From Quercus robur (lineage: Eukaryota > Streptophyta > Magnoliopsida > Fagales > Fagaceae), in NCBI RefSeq assembly GCF_932294415.1, contig NC_065538.1, forward strand, positions 19,133,656 to 19,197,655: a stretch of DNA of 64,000 nt, given 5' to 3'. This document shows positions 43,272-53,780 of this stretch, piece after piece (the first letter of the stretch is position 1; the number at the start of each line of letters is the position of its first letter). Both the position numbers and the translations under genes were made by a program. The notes beneath the pieces are model-generated. The model saw only the letters and a program-made list of their open reading frames with translations, ran no database searches and had not been told where the DNA came from.

Positions 43272-43440
43272 CGCTGACGTCATCGCTGACGTCAGCCCTA
43301 ACAGCTTGCTGACGTCACTGCTTGCGTCATCCGCTGACGTCACCTTTTGAATCTGGATTTGACCGTTGACTTCAGGTTGACCGTTGACTTTGACTGGCCG
43401 TTGACCGTTGACCGTTGACTTTTCCAGGGTTGACTTTTTC
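43272..43440 (+). promoter_or_regulatory. Array of TGACGTCA and TTGAC motifs in the Copia-1 leader
   Basis: Four TGACGTCA palindromes (TGA/bZIP-type sites) lie in about 43272-43345, followed by nine TTGAC[C/T] W-box cores in about 43359-43440. The arrangement is kept in Copia-2 (50605-50720, minus). This could be a defence- or stress-responsive control region, known for plant Copia elements in general. Here it is inferred from motif density only. Confidence 0.5.
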
Positions 43441-43515
43441 AGTCCAGGTTTTCCTTACCCAGTTTTTCACGTAGATTTCATTTCTGCTGTCTGTTTTTGC
43501 ATATTGTGTCTCTAA

Positions 43516-44532
43516 ATGGATAAAAAGGATAATTTTGTTCCTCGCCCCATCAATACTGTATTGGAGGGGAATAAAAATTACTTATCTTGGTCTCAAGCTA
43601 TGCGTAGTTTTCTTAAGGGTCGCATGCTCTGGCATTATTGTACTGGTGCAATGACTATTCCTGTCAAGGGAGCAAGTGAAGAAGATGCTGTTTTTCTTGG
43701 TCGCATGATTGAATGGGATAGTCATAACCACATGATCCTCACATGGATTCAGAACACTTCCATTCCCTCTATTTCCAATCTGTTGGGCAGCTTTGATGAT
43801 GCAAAATCTGCATGGGATATGTTGGCCAAAAGGTACTCCACTACTCATGGATCCATGAAATATCAGTTAGTGGTTGAATTGCATCAACTCAGGCAAGAAC
43901 CAGGGCAATCCATCAATGACTATTATGATCAGCTTCGCTACATTTGGGACCAAATTGACCTTTCTGATCCAACTTGGGCATGCTCAAAGGATGCTCAGCA
44001 ATATGCTTCCATCAGAGATGAATTTCACCTCTATGAATTCCTGATGTCACTTCACAAGGACTTTGAGCCCATTCGAGGTCAGCTTCTAAATCGCAGTCCT
44101 GCTCCCTCTCTTGATACTGCTGTGAATGAGTTAGTTAGAGAAGAAGCTCGTCTTGCAACCCTCCAAGCCCAGAATAAGCTCAATGTTTTGGCTATTACTC
44201 CATCTACTCCACTCATAGAGCAACCTCAGCAATCAAGTGATTCCTCTGGCTCTCACAATCGTCGTAAGCAGTCCAACAAAAAAGTCTGCAACTATTGCAA
44301 GCGTTCTGGCCACACCATTGAGACTTGTTTCCGTCGCAACAAATCTACTGCTGCTGTTGCTAATACTGAGCCTACTCCGCCAATGGCTTCCACCTCAGCT
44401 GAGTCCCAGTCTTCTGGATCCACTATCAACCTCTCCCCCACTGAACTACAGGAGATCATAGCTCAGGCTGTTCGTATGGCTGGTAATGCATCTCTTTCCA
44501 CTGCCCTATCTGTTCTACCCGGTAAGTCTTAA
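43516..44532 (+). CDS. Copia-1 Gag
   Basis: 338 codons from ATG (MDKKDNFVPRPINTVLEGN) to TAA. The N-terminal half is a Copia-type gag domain (YLSWSQAMRSFLKGR, KRYSTTHGSMKYQL, QLRQEPGQSINDYYDQL). A CCHC zinc knuckle, CNYCKRSGHTIETC, lies at about residues 257-270. It makes the capsid and binds element RNA in the cytoplasm. The stop is in frame with the following pol, so a fused gag-pol would need readthrough or a reversion. Confidence 0.9.
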   Translation: MDKKDNFVPRPINTVLEGNKNYLSWSQAMRSFLKGRMLWHYCTGAMTIPVKGASEEDAVFLGRMIEWDSHNHMILTWIQNTSIPSISNLLGSFDDAKSAWDMLAKRYSTTHGSMKYQLVVELHQLRQEPGQSINDYYDQLRYIWDQIDLSDPTWACSKDAQQYASIRDEFHLYEFLMSLHKDFEPIRGQLLNRSPAPSLDTAVNELVREEARLATLQAQNKLNVLAITPSTPLIEQPQQSSDSSGSHNRRKQSNKKVCNYCKRSGHTIETCFRRNKSTAAVANTEPTPPMASTSAESQSSGSTINLSPTELQEIIAQAVRMAGNASLSTALSVLPGKS

Positions 44533-47319
44533 ACTTGGTTTTTTGATTCTGCCTGCTGCAATCACATGACACCTCACTCATCCTTATTCTCCAAACTTGA
44601 CCCTGCACCACATCCTCTAAATATTCATATAGCTGATGGTTCCACCATGCATGGAAATAGTTTAGGTTTTGTTTCAACCTCTAACCTTTCTGTTCCTGGA
44701 GTCTTCCATGTACCTGACCTATCCTATAATTTGTGCTCTGTGGGACAATTAGCTGAATTAGGTTATCGCCTTATTTTTGACTATTCTGGGTGTATTGTGC
44801 AGGATCCGAGGACGGGACAAGAGCTTGGGACCGGCTCTAGAGTTGGGCGTATGTTTCCCGTGGACAATCTTTATCTTCCACCTGTTGCTCCTGTTTCTGT
44901 TACTGCTGTAGCTGCTGCAGTTTCTTCCTTACCATCTCTTGCACTTTGGCATTCTCGTCTTGGTCATGCATCATCTTCTCGGGTACAACAATTAGCTTCT
45001 AGGGGTCTGTTGGGTTCTGTGTCCAAAGACAATTTTGATTGTACTTCATGTCAGTTAGGAAAACAACCAGCTTTGCCTTTTAATAACAGTGAATCCATTT
45101 CTAATAGTATTTTTGAGTTAATTCATTCTGATGTTTGGGGACCTTCTTCTGTTGCTAGTATTGGTGGATCTCGATATTTTGTTGTCTTTATTGATGATTA
45201 TTCTCGTTATAGTTGGATATTTCCTATAAAATCTCGTTCTGAAATTTTACCAATATACAGCAACTTTGCCAAAATGGTTGAAACCCAATTCTCCAAACGT
45301 ATCAAAACTTTTCGTTTTGATAATGCTCTTGAATATACTCAATATGCTTTTCAAGCTCTGTTACATTCCTATGGCACTGTGCATCATCTAACTTGTCCAG
45401 GTACCTCTCAGCAAAATGGTCGAGCCGAAAGAAAACTTCGTCATATTCTTGACACTGTTCGTGCTCTTCTTCTTTCTGCCAAAGTTCCTGCCCCATTTTG
45501 GGGTGAAGCTGCTTTTAATGCTGTTCATGCGATTAATCGCATTCCAAGTGCTGTCATCCATAATCAGACTCCATATGAGCGTCTCTTTGGGTCACCTCCT
45601 GATTATCATCACCTTCGATCCTTTGGATCTGCTTGTTTCGTTCTTCTTCAGCCTCATGAGCACAACAAACTTGAGCCTCGATCTAGACTTTGTTGTTTCC
45701 TTGGTTATGGCGAAACTCAAAAGGGGTATAGGTGTTATGATCCTGTCTCTCATCGTCTTCGTGTTTCTCGTAATGTTGTCTTTTGGGAACACCGATTGTT
45801 TGTTGAGCTCTCTCACTTTCGTTCTTCCTTGACTAACTCCTCTGTTTTAGAAATCTTTCCAGACGAGTCTCTTGTTCCTTCTACAAATACTTTTGATCCT
45901 TCTTTGGACTTCTCTCCAGATATTTTTGATGCTTCTCCTAGACAGGTTGAAGATGAACAGGTTGATGACGAGCTACCCCACCTTGAGCCTGGGTCCCCTG
46001 CTCCTGCTCCGCCTGAAGATCCTCCACAAGACATTCCACATCGCCACTCAACCTGGGTAAGATCCATTCCTACACATTTACTTGACTATCATTGTTACAC
46101 TGCCCTTGCTACACTTCACGAGCCTCAAACCTATCGTGAGGCCTCCACTGACCCTTTATGGCAGATTGCAATGAAAGAGGAACTTGATGCATTAACCAAA
46201 AACCATACCTGGGATCTGGTCACTCTCCCTCCTGGACAGTCTGTGGTTGGTTGTAAGTGGATCTATAAGATCAAGACTCGCTCTGATGGGTCCATTGAGC
46301 GCTACAAGGCTCGTCTTGTTGCAAAAGGTTTTACACAGGAGTATGGGATTGATTATGAAGAGACTTTTGCTCCAGTTGCTCGTATCTCATCTGTTCGTGC
46401 CCTCTTAGCTGTTGCTGCTGCTAGTAAATGGGATCTTTTTCAGATGGATGTTAAAAATGCTTTCCTTAATGGGGATTTGAGTGAAGCAGTCTATATGCAA
46501 CCTCCTCCTGGTCTCTCTGTTGACTCAAACAAGGTTTGTCATCTTCGACGTGCACTTTATGGTCTTAAACAAGCTCCACGAGCTTGGTTTGCCAAGTTCA
46601 GCTCCACTATCTTTCGCTTGGGTTACACTGCCAGTCCGTATGATTCTGCCTTATTTCTTCGTCGTACTGATAAAGGCACCATTTTGCTTCTTCTATATGT
46701 GGATGATATGATCATAACTGGTGATGACCTCAGTGGCATTCAAGAACTCAAGGATTTTCTCAGTCAGCAATTTGAGATGAAAGATCTTGGACATCTCAGT
46801 TATTTCTTGGGTCTTGAAATTACTCATTCCACAGATGGTCTTTATATTACTCAAGCCAAGTATGCTTCTGACCTTTTATCTCGAGCTGGACTCACTGACA
46901 GCAAGACTGTTGACACTCCGGTTGAACTTAATGCGCATTTGACACCCTCGGGGGGGAAACCATTGTCTAATCCTTCTCTTTACAGACGATTGGTTGGCAG
47001 CCTAGTTTATCTCACAGTTACTCGTCCAGACATCTCCTATGCTGTTCATCGGGTGAGCCAGTATCTGTCTACTCCACGATCTACTCACTATGCTGCTGTT
47101 CTGCGCATTCTTCGATATCTGAAGGGCACTCTCTTCCATGGCCTTTTCTACTCAGCTCAGTCTCCTCTTGTACTTCGTGCATTTTCTGATGCTGATTGGG
47201 CAGGGGATCCCACTGATCGCAGGTCCACTACAGGTTATTGCTTTCTCCTTGGTTCTTCTTTGATTTCTTGGCGAAGTAAGAAACAAACTTTTGTGGCCCG
47301 CTCTAGTACTGAAGCATAA
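44533..47319 (+). CDS. Copia-1 Pol: protease, integrase, reverse transcriptase (nonsense-terminated in RNase H)
   Basis: Same frame as gag, directly after its stop; the first internal ATG is 44566. Protease: WFFDSACCNHMT, with Ala where Gly of the DSG triad is usual. Integrase: pre-integrase HH-CC finger (HSRLGHASS ... CTSCQLGKQ), core Asp in SDVWGP, Asp in FRFDNALEY, Glu in NGRAERK. Reverse transcriptase: VVGCKWIYKIK, YKARLVAKGFTQ, FAPVARISSVR, QMDVKNAFLNG, YVDDMIITGDD. RNase H begins with SDADWAGD and stops at RSSTEA-TAA, where STEAEY is conserved. The remainder reads on in frame to 47646. Confidence 0.9.
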   Translation, partial: TWFFDSACCNHMTPHSSLFSKLDPAPHPLNIHIADGSTMHGNSLGFVSTSNLSVPGVFHVPDLSYNLCSVGQLAELGYRLIFDYSGCIVQDPRTGQELGTGSRVGRMFPVDNLYLPPVAPVSVTAVAAAVSSLPSLALWHSRLGHASSSRVQQLASRGLLGSVSKDNFDCTSCQLGKQPALPFNNSESISNSIFELIHSDVWGPSSVASIGGSRYFVVFIDDYSRYSWIFPIKSRSEILPIYSNFAKMVETQFSKRIKTFRFDNALEYTQYAFQALLHSYGTVHHLTCPGTSQQNGRAERKLRHILDTVRALLLSAKVPAPFWGEAAFNAVHAINRIPSAVIHNQTPYERLFGSPPDYHHLRSFGSACFVLLQPHEHNKLEPRSRLCCFLGYGETQKGYRCYDPVSHRLRVSRNVVFWEHRLFVELSHFRSSLTNSSVLEIFPDESLVPSTNTFDPSLDFSPDIFDASPRQVEDEQVDDELPHLEPGSPAPAPPEDPPQDIPHRHSTWVRSIPTHLLDYHCYTALATLHEPQTYREASTDPLWQIAMKEELDALTKNHTWDLVTLPPGQSVVGCKWIYKIKTRSDGSIERYKARLVAKGFTQEYGIDYEETFAPVARISSVRALLAVAAASKWDLFQMDVKNAFLNGDLSEAVYMQPPPGLSVDSNKVCHLRRALYGLKQAPRAWFAKFSSTIFRLGYTASPYDSALFLRRTDKGTILLLLYVDDMIITGDDLSGIQELKDFLSQQFEMKDLGHLSYFLGLEITHSTDGLYITQAKYASDLLSRAGLTDSKTVDTPVELNAHLTPSGGKPLSNPSLYRRLVGSLVYLTVTRPDISYAVHRVSQYLSTPRSTHYAAVLRILRYLKGTLFHGLFYSAQSPLVLRAFSDADWAGDPTDRRSTTGYCFLLGSSLISWRSKKQTFVARSSTEA

Positions 47320-47646
47320 TATCGTGCCCTTGCTGATACCACATCTGAGCTCCTTTGGCTACGATGGCTTCTTAAGGATTTGGGTGTGTCCACCTCCTCT
47401 GCTACTCCCCTTTATTGTGACAACCAGAGTGCCATTCATATTGCTCACAATGATGTCTTTCATGAACGGACTAAACACATCGAGATTGATTGTCATTTTA
47501 TCCGTTATCATCTTGTCCATGGTGCTCTTAAGCTCTTTTCCGTCTCCTCCAAAGATCAATTTGCAGATATCTTCACCAAGTCACTTCCTAAGAGACGCAC
47601 TCGTGATTTAGTTGACAACCTCAAGTTGGTCTCACATCCACCTTGA
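47320..47646 (+). pseudogene. Copia-1 RNase H C-terminus after the nonsense codon
   Basis: In frame with pol: YRALADTTSELLWLRWLL, then YCDNQSAIHIAHN, KHIEIDCHFIR, DIFTKSLPKR, ending at TGA 47644-47646 just before the polypurine tract. Only the Glu codon changed to TAA separates it from pol. Confidence 0.85.
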
Positions 47647-47659
47647 GTTTGAGGGGGGC

Positions 47660-47833
47660 TGTTAATGTATATTATATTATATTATGGGCTTTAGGCCCAA
47701 TTACCTTTCTTGTATAGCACACTTGTACTTGTACTACACTTTACTTGTACCGCACACTTACGCCTCCTATATAAGGCTCTGATGTATATTCTCTCATTAT
47801 GAAATACAATACAATCTTCCAGTATTTCTAACA
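47660..47833 (+). repeat. Copia-1 3' LTR
   Basis: 174 bp, identical to the 5' LTR, followed by the target duplication ctccc. Confidence 0.95.
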
Positions 47834-48214
47834 CTCCCCATGGTTTCTGCTGAGAATAATAAGCTGGAGACTCCATTGCATGAAGCCTGTAGACGAGGGC
47901 ATAGGTCCTCAAGCTGCTATTAGAGAACAATCCCTGGGCTGCTTGTAAGCTTAATGCTGATAACCAGAGTGCATTTTTTATAGCTTGCAGTCATGGGCAT
48001 GTTGACATGGTGAGGCTCCTTTCAAATCAGTTCTGGTTGACAGGGTTAGAAGATGAAGGATTTGATCAAACTTGTCTTCATGTGGCTGCATCCAGAGGAC
48101 ACATAGGTCGGTAGAAAACTCATCTTGGCTAATCTTTACGAATCCACTCCTTAATCATAATGCATGGAGAAAATTCTCTTAATTATTAAAATCTGTATGT
48201 ATATATGACACGAG

Positions 48215-48774
48215 AAGGTGTGTTCACGGTGCAATGCGGTTTTGGGTCATTTTTAACACCGTATTTTTACGGTGTAATTTAACTAAAATCATAATTATAT
48301 TGCATCTTATTTTTGTATTTACATGTACAGTGCGGTGCAATACCTCATTTTTGCAGTCACATATGCAGTGCTATATATGCATAAGATGCGGTTTGAATAG
48401 TTTAGAGTTGATATATTTTTCAAATTTTGGACTTTTTCTACCCAATCCAAAACTAACTTTTTTCTTTTTTTTTTGGCCAAGTTTTAAACTATTGAGCTAG
48501 TTTTTTATTTTATTTTATTTTAGGTTGACTTTCCTAGTCAACACTTACTAGGGTTATCAAACTTTTTTTTTTTTGAAAACTATGATTATTAAACTATTAA
48601 TAATATATTTAATATTAAAAATAAATAAATATATTAATAGTTTTCTTATTATAAAACCTTAAACCGCATTACACCATGCAGTGCATTGTTACTTGCAATG
48701 CGGTGCATTTATGCCATTTTGCGGGTGGTTTAGGTGTGATTTTTGCGGTTTGTGCGGTATGGTGAATACCCCTA
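48215..48774. mobile_element. Non-autonomous hAT-like element (560 bp) in ANK5 intron 1
   Basis: The flanks gacacgag (48207-48214) and gacgcgag (48775-48782) form an 8-bp target duplication with one mismatch. Ends: left aaggtgtgttcacggtgc, right inverse of ggtgaataccccta. Inside, words such as gtgcaatgcgg and accgcatt recur near both ends. No transposase. Confidence 0.7.
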
Positions 48775-49792
48775 GACGCGAGCAATTCTCAAAAAGAAAG
48801 GTCCAAGGTCTCCTCTTTTTAGTTTTTACATCATACATAGACGGATGATATAGATGAGAATTTAAAGTTCCTTTCTTCTAAGTGAAAGTCCTAAATCTTT
48901 GGAGCTCGTATCATCACTTATTTCCATTTAGGGTAAAAACTCTTATGCAATGTGTAACACACCTGGAAAAATGATTTAAAATCACGTTTTCAGTTTATAA
49001 AAACAGTATGTAAAATCCTTCCATTTATACTAGAAATTAATCTGTACTTGGTTGTGCAGATGTTGTTAGAGAGTTATTAAATGTGTTCCCAGACCTTGCT
49101 TGGAAGATTGACAAGAATGGATATTCTCCATTGCACCATGCTTGTATAAGTGGGCATCTGGAAATAACAAGAATTCTCCTAACGCTTAGCACAGACTCGC
49201 TCTGCAGTTCAGTAGCACAGGTTACATGCCACTACACTTGGCAGCTATGAATGCAAAAACTACACTTTTTGAAGAATTTGAGCAGATGGCTCCTATATCC
49301 TTTCATCATCTCACAAGAGAGGGAGAGACAGTATTTCATTTAACTGTGAAATATAAGCACTACGAGTCTTTCATATGGTTGGTGGGTGCCTTCCACAACA
49401 CTGATCTCTTCCACCGTCCAGATCAATGTGGTAACACTCTCTTGCATCTTGCCGTCTCTAGAGGATGCGATCAGGTAATGAATAGTCATATACTCATATT
49501 TGAATTGGTTATGGTTACGATATTTATTTATTTATTTATTTTAAGAATCAATGGTTACAAAATTTAAATGAACATGCAACATTCCAATATAGATGGTCCA
49601 AAGCAAACCTAGGTTCTGACTGTTAGAAATACTGAATGATTGTATTGTATTTCTTAGTTAAAGAATATACACGAGTGCTTTTATATATATAAGACATATG
49701 TGTGCAGTACAAGTAAGAGTGTAGTACAAAAAATGTATGTTATACAAGTAATCTAGTTGGGCCTAAAGCCCACAACATTATACATGTTAATA

Positions 49793-50130
49793 GCTCCCCT
49801 CAAACTCAAGGTGGATTTGAGACCAACTTGAGGTTGTCAACCAAAGTATGAAGGCGTCCCTTAGGATGTGACTTGGTGAAGATATTTGCAAGTTGATCTT
49901 TAGAGGAGACTGAGATCAGCTTGAGAGTACCATGGACAAGATGATAACGGATAAAATGACAATCGATCTTGATGTGTTTAGTCCGTTCATGGAAGACATC
50001 ATTGTGAGCAATATGAATGGTACTTTGGTTGTCACAATAAAGAGGAGTAGCAGAGGATGTAGACACACCTAAGTCTTTGAGAAGCCATCGTAGCCAAAGG
50101 AGCTCAGATTTGGTGACACTCCCCCCCGAG
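49793..50130 (-). pseudogene. Copia-2 RNase H remnant
   Basis: Minus-strand frame ending near 49806 contains SELLWLRWLLKDLGV, YCDNQSTIHIAHN, KHIKIDCHFIR and ANIFTKSHP, matching the Copia-1 RNase H end. The catalytic N-terminal part is lost at the deletion junction near 50130. Confidence 0.85.
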
Positions 50131-50225
50131 AAATCTGGGGTTGGTTGTAAGTGATCTACAAGATTAAGACTTGTAGCCAAAGGAGCGCAGATTGCAATGA
50201 AAAAGGAACTTGATGCATTATCTAA

Positions 50226-50520
50226 GATGCATTACCAACCATACGAATGACATTGGCGATGATATTTATAAGGTCATCTCTGGAAATGGTGAAAGTGGAC
50301 CCAGAAGACTAAGACTTTGCAGAGACGGGAGTCATAGGTTGGACACTCTCAGTGTTAGCAACTGTAGCAGCAGAAATGGAAACATCTAATTTGTTGCGTT
50401 GATAGCAAGTCTCAATATTATGGCCAAAACGTTTGCAAAAATTGCAAAAACGTTTGTTGGATTGTCGGCGATGATTGTTGCAAAAGGAAGAAGACTTGTC
50501 CTTATTCTTCATTTTGAAGC
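50226..50520 (-). pseudogene. Copia-2 gag remnant with zinc knuckle
   Basis: Minus-strand frame with RRQSNKRFCNFCKRFGHNIE and TCYQRNK, a CCHC knuckle matching Copia-1 CNYCKRSGHTIETC. The upstream gag body is missing; the leader with its TGACGTCA sites follows from about 50600. Confidence 0.8.
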
Positions 50521-52928
50521 AAAATATGCAAAAATGGACTGCAAAAATGAAATCTACGCGAAAAACTGGGTAAGGAGCACCTGGACTGTAAAAAAGTCAA
50601 CTCTGAAGAAAAAGTCAAAAGTCAACAGTCAACTCCTAATGATGACGTCAGCAAGATGACGTAATCTGATGACGTCAGCTAGGGCTGACATAGATGCTGA
50701 CGTGGCAGTGATGACGTCAGCAGGTGACCCCGCGGTGCGTGAGCGCGTGGTTCAATCCTCACCGAAGTTTCGGTGAGGTGCGTGAGGGCACGTGGAGCGT
50801 CTGATGAGGCCAATTTCTCTTCGGTGATGTAGATCGGAGGAAGATGATTCCGATGACGGCGGCGGTGAGATGATCGGAGCAATACTGAAGGCGCGTGGAA
50901 AAGCTGCCGAATCTTTGACCGACGCGTGGCGGCGCGTGGAATGTCAGATGATGATGATTTCAGCGTCTTTGGGTAGATCGGTTGAAAATCTATACGGTGA
51001 TATTTCTTTTGTCTTAATCGGATGTCTGATGTGGAAGATCCAACAGAGGCAGTGATCTTGGTGGTGGTGATTGAGCTTCTGACGGTGAAGATTCAACCTT
51101 GGTACCTCTGACGGCGGTGGAGGTCAGGAGAGGGCACGGAAAAGGTTTACTGACCGAAGAAGTCGAGGTAGCGAAAAATACCAACAAAGACATGACTGCA
51201 AGACACAAGAAAATTAGAGTAATGGCTTTGATACCATGTTAGAAATTTTGAATGATTGTATTGTATTTCTTAGTTAAAGAATATACACGAGTGGCTTTAT
51301 ATATATGAGGCATATGTGTGCAGTATAAGTAAGAGTGTAGTATAAGAATGTGTGCTATACAAGTAATCTAGTTGGGTCTAAAGTCCACAACATTATACAC
51401 ATTAACACTGACATTTATTAACCTGATTCAATAGGAAAAAAACATTCTGTCCCCAGGAAATAACCCCATGTGATCCGCCACCAATAGTAGAAGTTAGCTT
51501 ACCATTGTCCATGGCTCATGGTATCCAAATATGATCACTTTAATTGTTGAAAATCAAGGAATAAACAAGAAGCAATTCCAATCGCCAAAAACACACACAC
51601 ACACGTATATATATATATATATATATATAACAAGATCGAACTCATATTATTATGTCTATAGTTTGTGTGTTGTTCTAATTGGACTGTTTTTTTTTTTTTT
51701 TTTTCTTTCGAGTTTGTTCCAGATTGTGGAGTTTTTGATCAATAAAACAACAGTGGATATCAACTCTCAGAATCGTGAGGGACTCACGGCTCTTGGCATC
51801 CTAGACCAGGCTGGTAATACTGATAAATTTCCTCATGTTAAAGCTATGCTGGAGAGTGCGGGTGGTATAGACATGAGAATTTTACGTTCAAAAGAAGTTG
51901 AAGGAACTAATCCGGGCATAGTTGGCTTAGATAATGTGTCCAGGTTGCCCATAACAAAGGACTTTGGTGATCCACCCAACCAAGGAAATTCTGAAGTAAA
52001 TGCACTCCATCATCAAGTTGAGGAGATAGAAAAAATTCAGGATGACAACACAGAGTTAACTAAGCCAGATCCTTCACAAAAGAAGACAAATAGCCACTTG
52101 ATCATTTTGCAGCGACGTAAGGTCCTCAGCAGAAGACGAAGGCTGACTGACCATCAAAGTAGGCAACATGAGCTATACAGGGAGGCCCAACAAAATGCCA
52201 GGAACACAATTACACTAGTAGCGATTCTGATTGCCACGGTTACTTTTGCTGCTGGGTTAAACCCTCCTGGTAGTGGTGTTTTCCAGCAAGAGTTAATTGG
52301 AAATTCTCCTGGCGGTGATGTTTCCCAGCAAGGGTCGATTGGAAATTCTCCTGGTGGTGTCTGCCAGCAAGGGTCGATTGGAAATTCAACAGTGGCTAGA
52401 ACTGGAAGAACAGCTTTCATGGTGTTTACAATAAGCAAAAACTTGGCATTGTTCACATCTTTATGCATTGTTATAATTGCAGTCAGTATCATACCGTTTC
52501 AAAGTAAACTACTAATGAGGCTACAGGTTGTTACTCACAAAGTCATGTGGTTGGCTGTCTCGTTCATGGCTACATCTTATGTTGCAGCCATGTGGATAAT
52601 TTTACCACATGGTCATGGGAAAGAATGGATAGTTGCTATCTGTGCTGGGATCATGGGAACTCTATTCTTCTATCAAGGATTTATGTTGGCTACACACTGG
52701 TCTAGGAAGTTGAAGTGGAGGAAAGACAACGGTAAAAGGCATGGGAGTACCGTTGCGCCCATTGAAGGCAAAACCCAGTCACAATCCGCTAAGCCTGAGT
52801 TCAAAATCGACATCCGTTCTCACTCCATAAACTCTAACGCTAGAGAAGAAACCCGTTCAGAAACCAAATCCATTTCCATCAACTCTGACTTTCATAGTTC
52901 TAAAGACGTGGGATATCATGCATACTGA

Positions 52929-53770
52929 ACTTTCACGGTTCTGATTCCGCGAAAATAGCGTACTTCTTGTTTTCCAAGGAATTCATTTGGTTTACCAAAG
53001 AATGAAAATTATTGCACACAAATAGAAAAAGTGATAGGGCATATATTTGGTGATTGTTCTTTTATTATGATAGACAACTGAAAGTGTGAAACTCTGTTTC
53101 CCAAGTACGTTGATAGACACAGGTACGGCTACAACACAACTCAATAATTTTAAAAAAATTGGACATATTTTGCTCTATATTTTCTAAATATTATAAAACA
53201 TTTACTGTATTTTTTATATAATGTTAAATATATATCAAATTAAAAGTAATAATGAATATAAAAGAATGTTTAAAAATTAAAATACAAACAAAAAAAATAA
53301 ATATATTTATTAATTTCAACATACATTCTTACTATTTAGAACATAAATAATGCTCTCTTTGTTTTGTGAAATGACATTTTTTTTTTTTTTTTTTTTTGGG
53401 TTCTAGTATCTTGATTGTGTTCTGCAATTTTTTTTTTTTAACGGGCACTACTAGGACATGCATGCCAAAGTGGTCCATGCATATTAAGTCTGACACAAGT
53501 AGAAATAAATTTTTTTTTTTTTTTTTGGAGAGAACAAGTAGAAATAAATTGTAAGTACTTTCCACGTTCTCAATAATTGGTTATTCCAATTTCCCAACTC
53601 CACAAAGGCTCTAAGATAGCGTATATAAGTTGTTTCCTTCCAGTTCTATTATAACATTACTTGTTCTAATGACCATTACATCCAAATCGACTATACCGGT
53701 TCCCGTACTGACTAATCAAATTACAGTGTAATCGAGTATTCAATTTAGTAAACAATCTATCTATCCAACA
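52929..53770. other. 3' flank of ANK5
   Basis: AT-rich, with several T-runs (53380, 53428, 53507). No gene or complete element recognised. Confidence 0.5.
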
Positions 53771-53780
53771 AGACAACCAA

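Larger units (their letters stand above)
42658..47833 (+). mobile_element. Copia-1: full-length, very young Copia retrotransposon (5176 bp)
   Basis: Both 174-bp LTRs (42658-42831, 47660-47833) are identical by eye, start tgttaatg and end tctaaca. The target duplication ctccc flanks it (42653-42657, 47834-47838). The primer site tggtatcagagcc (42832-42844) pairs with initiator tRNA-Met, and a polypurine tract gagtttgaggggggc precedes the 3' LTR. Order gag-protease-integrase-RT-RNase H identifies Copia. The gag-pol frame is single but interrupted by TAA at 44530-44532 and 47317-47319. It sits in exon 1 of ANK5, same strand. Confidence 0.95.
49621..51407 (-). mobile_element. Copia-2: internally deleted Copia element in ANK5 intron 2
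   Basis: LTRs 49621-49792 (3') and 51237-51407 (5') are about 90% alike. Target duplication ctgac at 49616-49620 and 51408-51412. Primer site tggtatcaaagcc on the minus strand at 51236-51224. Polypurine tract next to 49793. The interior keeps only the end of RNase H, a gag fragment and the leader; most of pol is gone. Related to Copia-1 but older and opposite in orientation. Confidence 0.9.
42598..52928 (+). pseudogene. ANK5: diverged plus-strand ankyrin-PGG gene broken by two Copia elements
   Basis: Exon 1 is split by Copia-1: a degenerate part ends at 42657 (...ILKLLP) and the rest is 47834-48106 (MVSAENNKLETPLHEACRRGH), with a frameshift after RRGH near 47900. Exon 2, 49060-49474, is 415 nt against 416 in ANK6; a missing base near 49194 shifts the frame after ILLTL. 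Exon 3, 51723-52928, is fully open for 401 codons: [13 protein letters not shown], then [21 protein letters not shown], four membrane segments and a Ser-rich tail ending DVGYHAY. It holds an unusual threefold repeat after the first membrane segment ([14 protein letters not shown]). Intron 1 has an hAT-like element and intron 2 a deleted Copia. As placed it cannot make a full protein. Confidence 0.85.

Noticed and set aside
43105..43350. Arg-rich open frames in the GC-rich Copia leader
   Set aside because: They overlap on both strands in cacgcgc-rich DNA and are not preserved in Copia-2.
44237..47611. Alternative-frame open frames over the Copia pol
   Set aside because: Shadows of the gag-pol frame.
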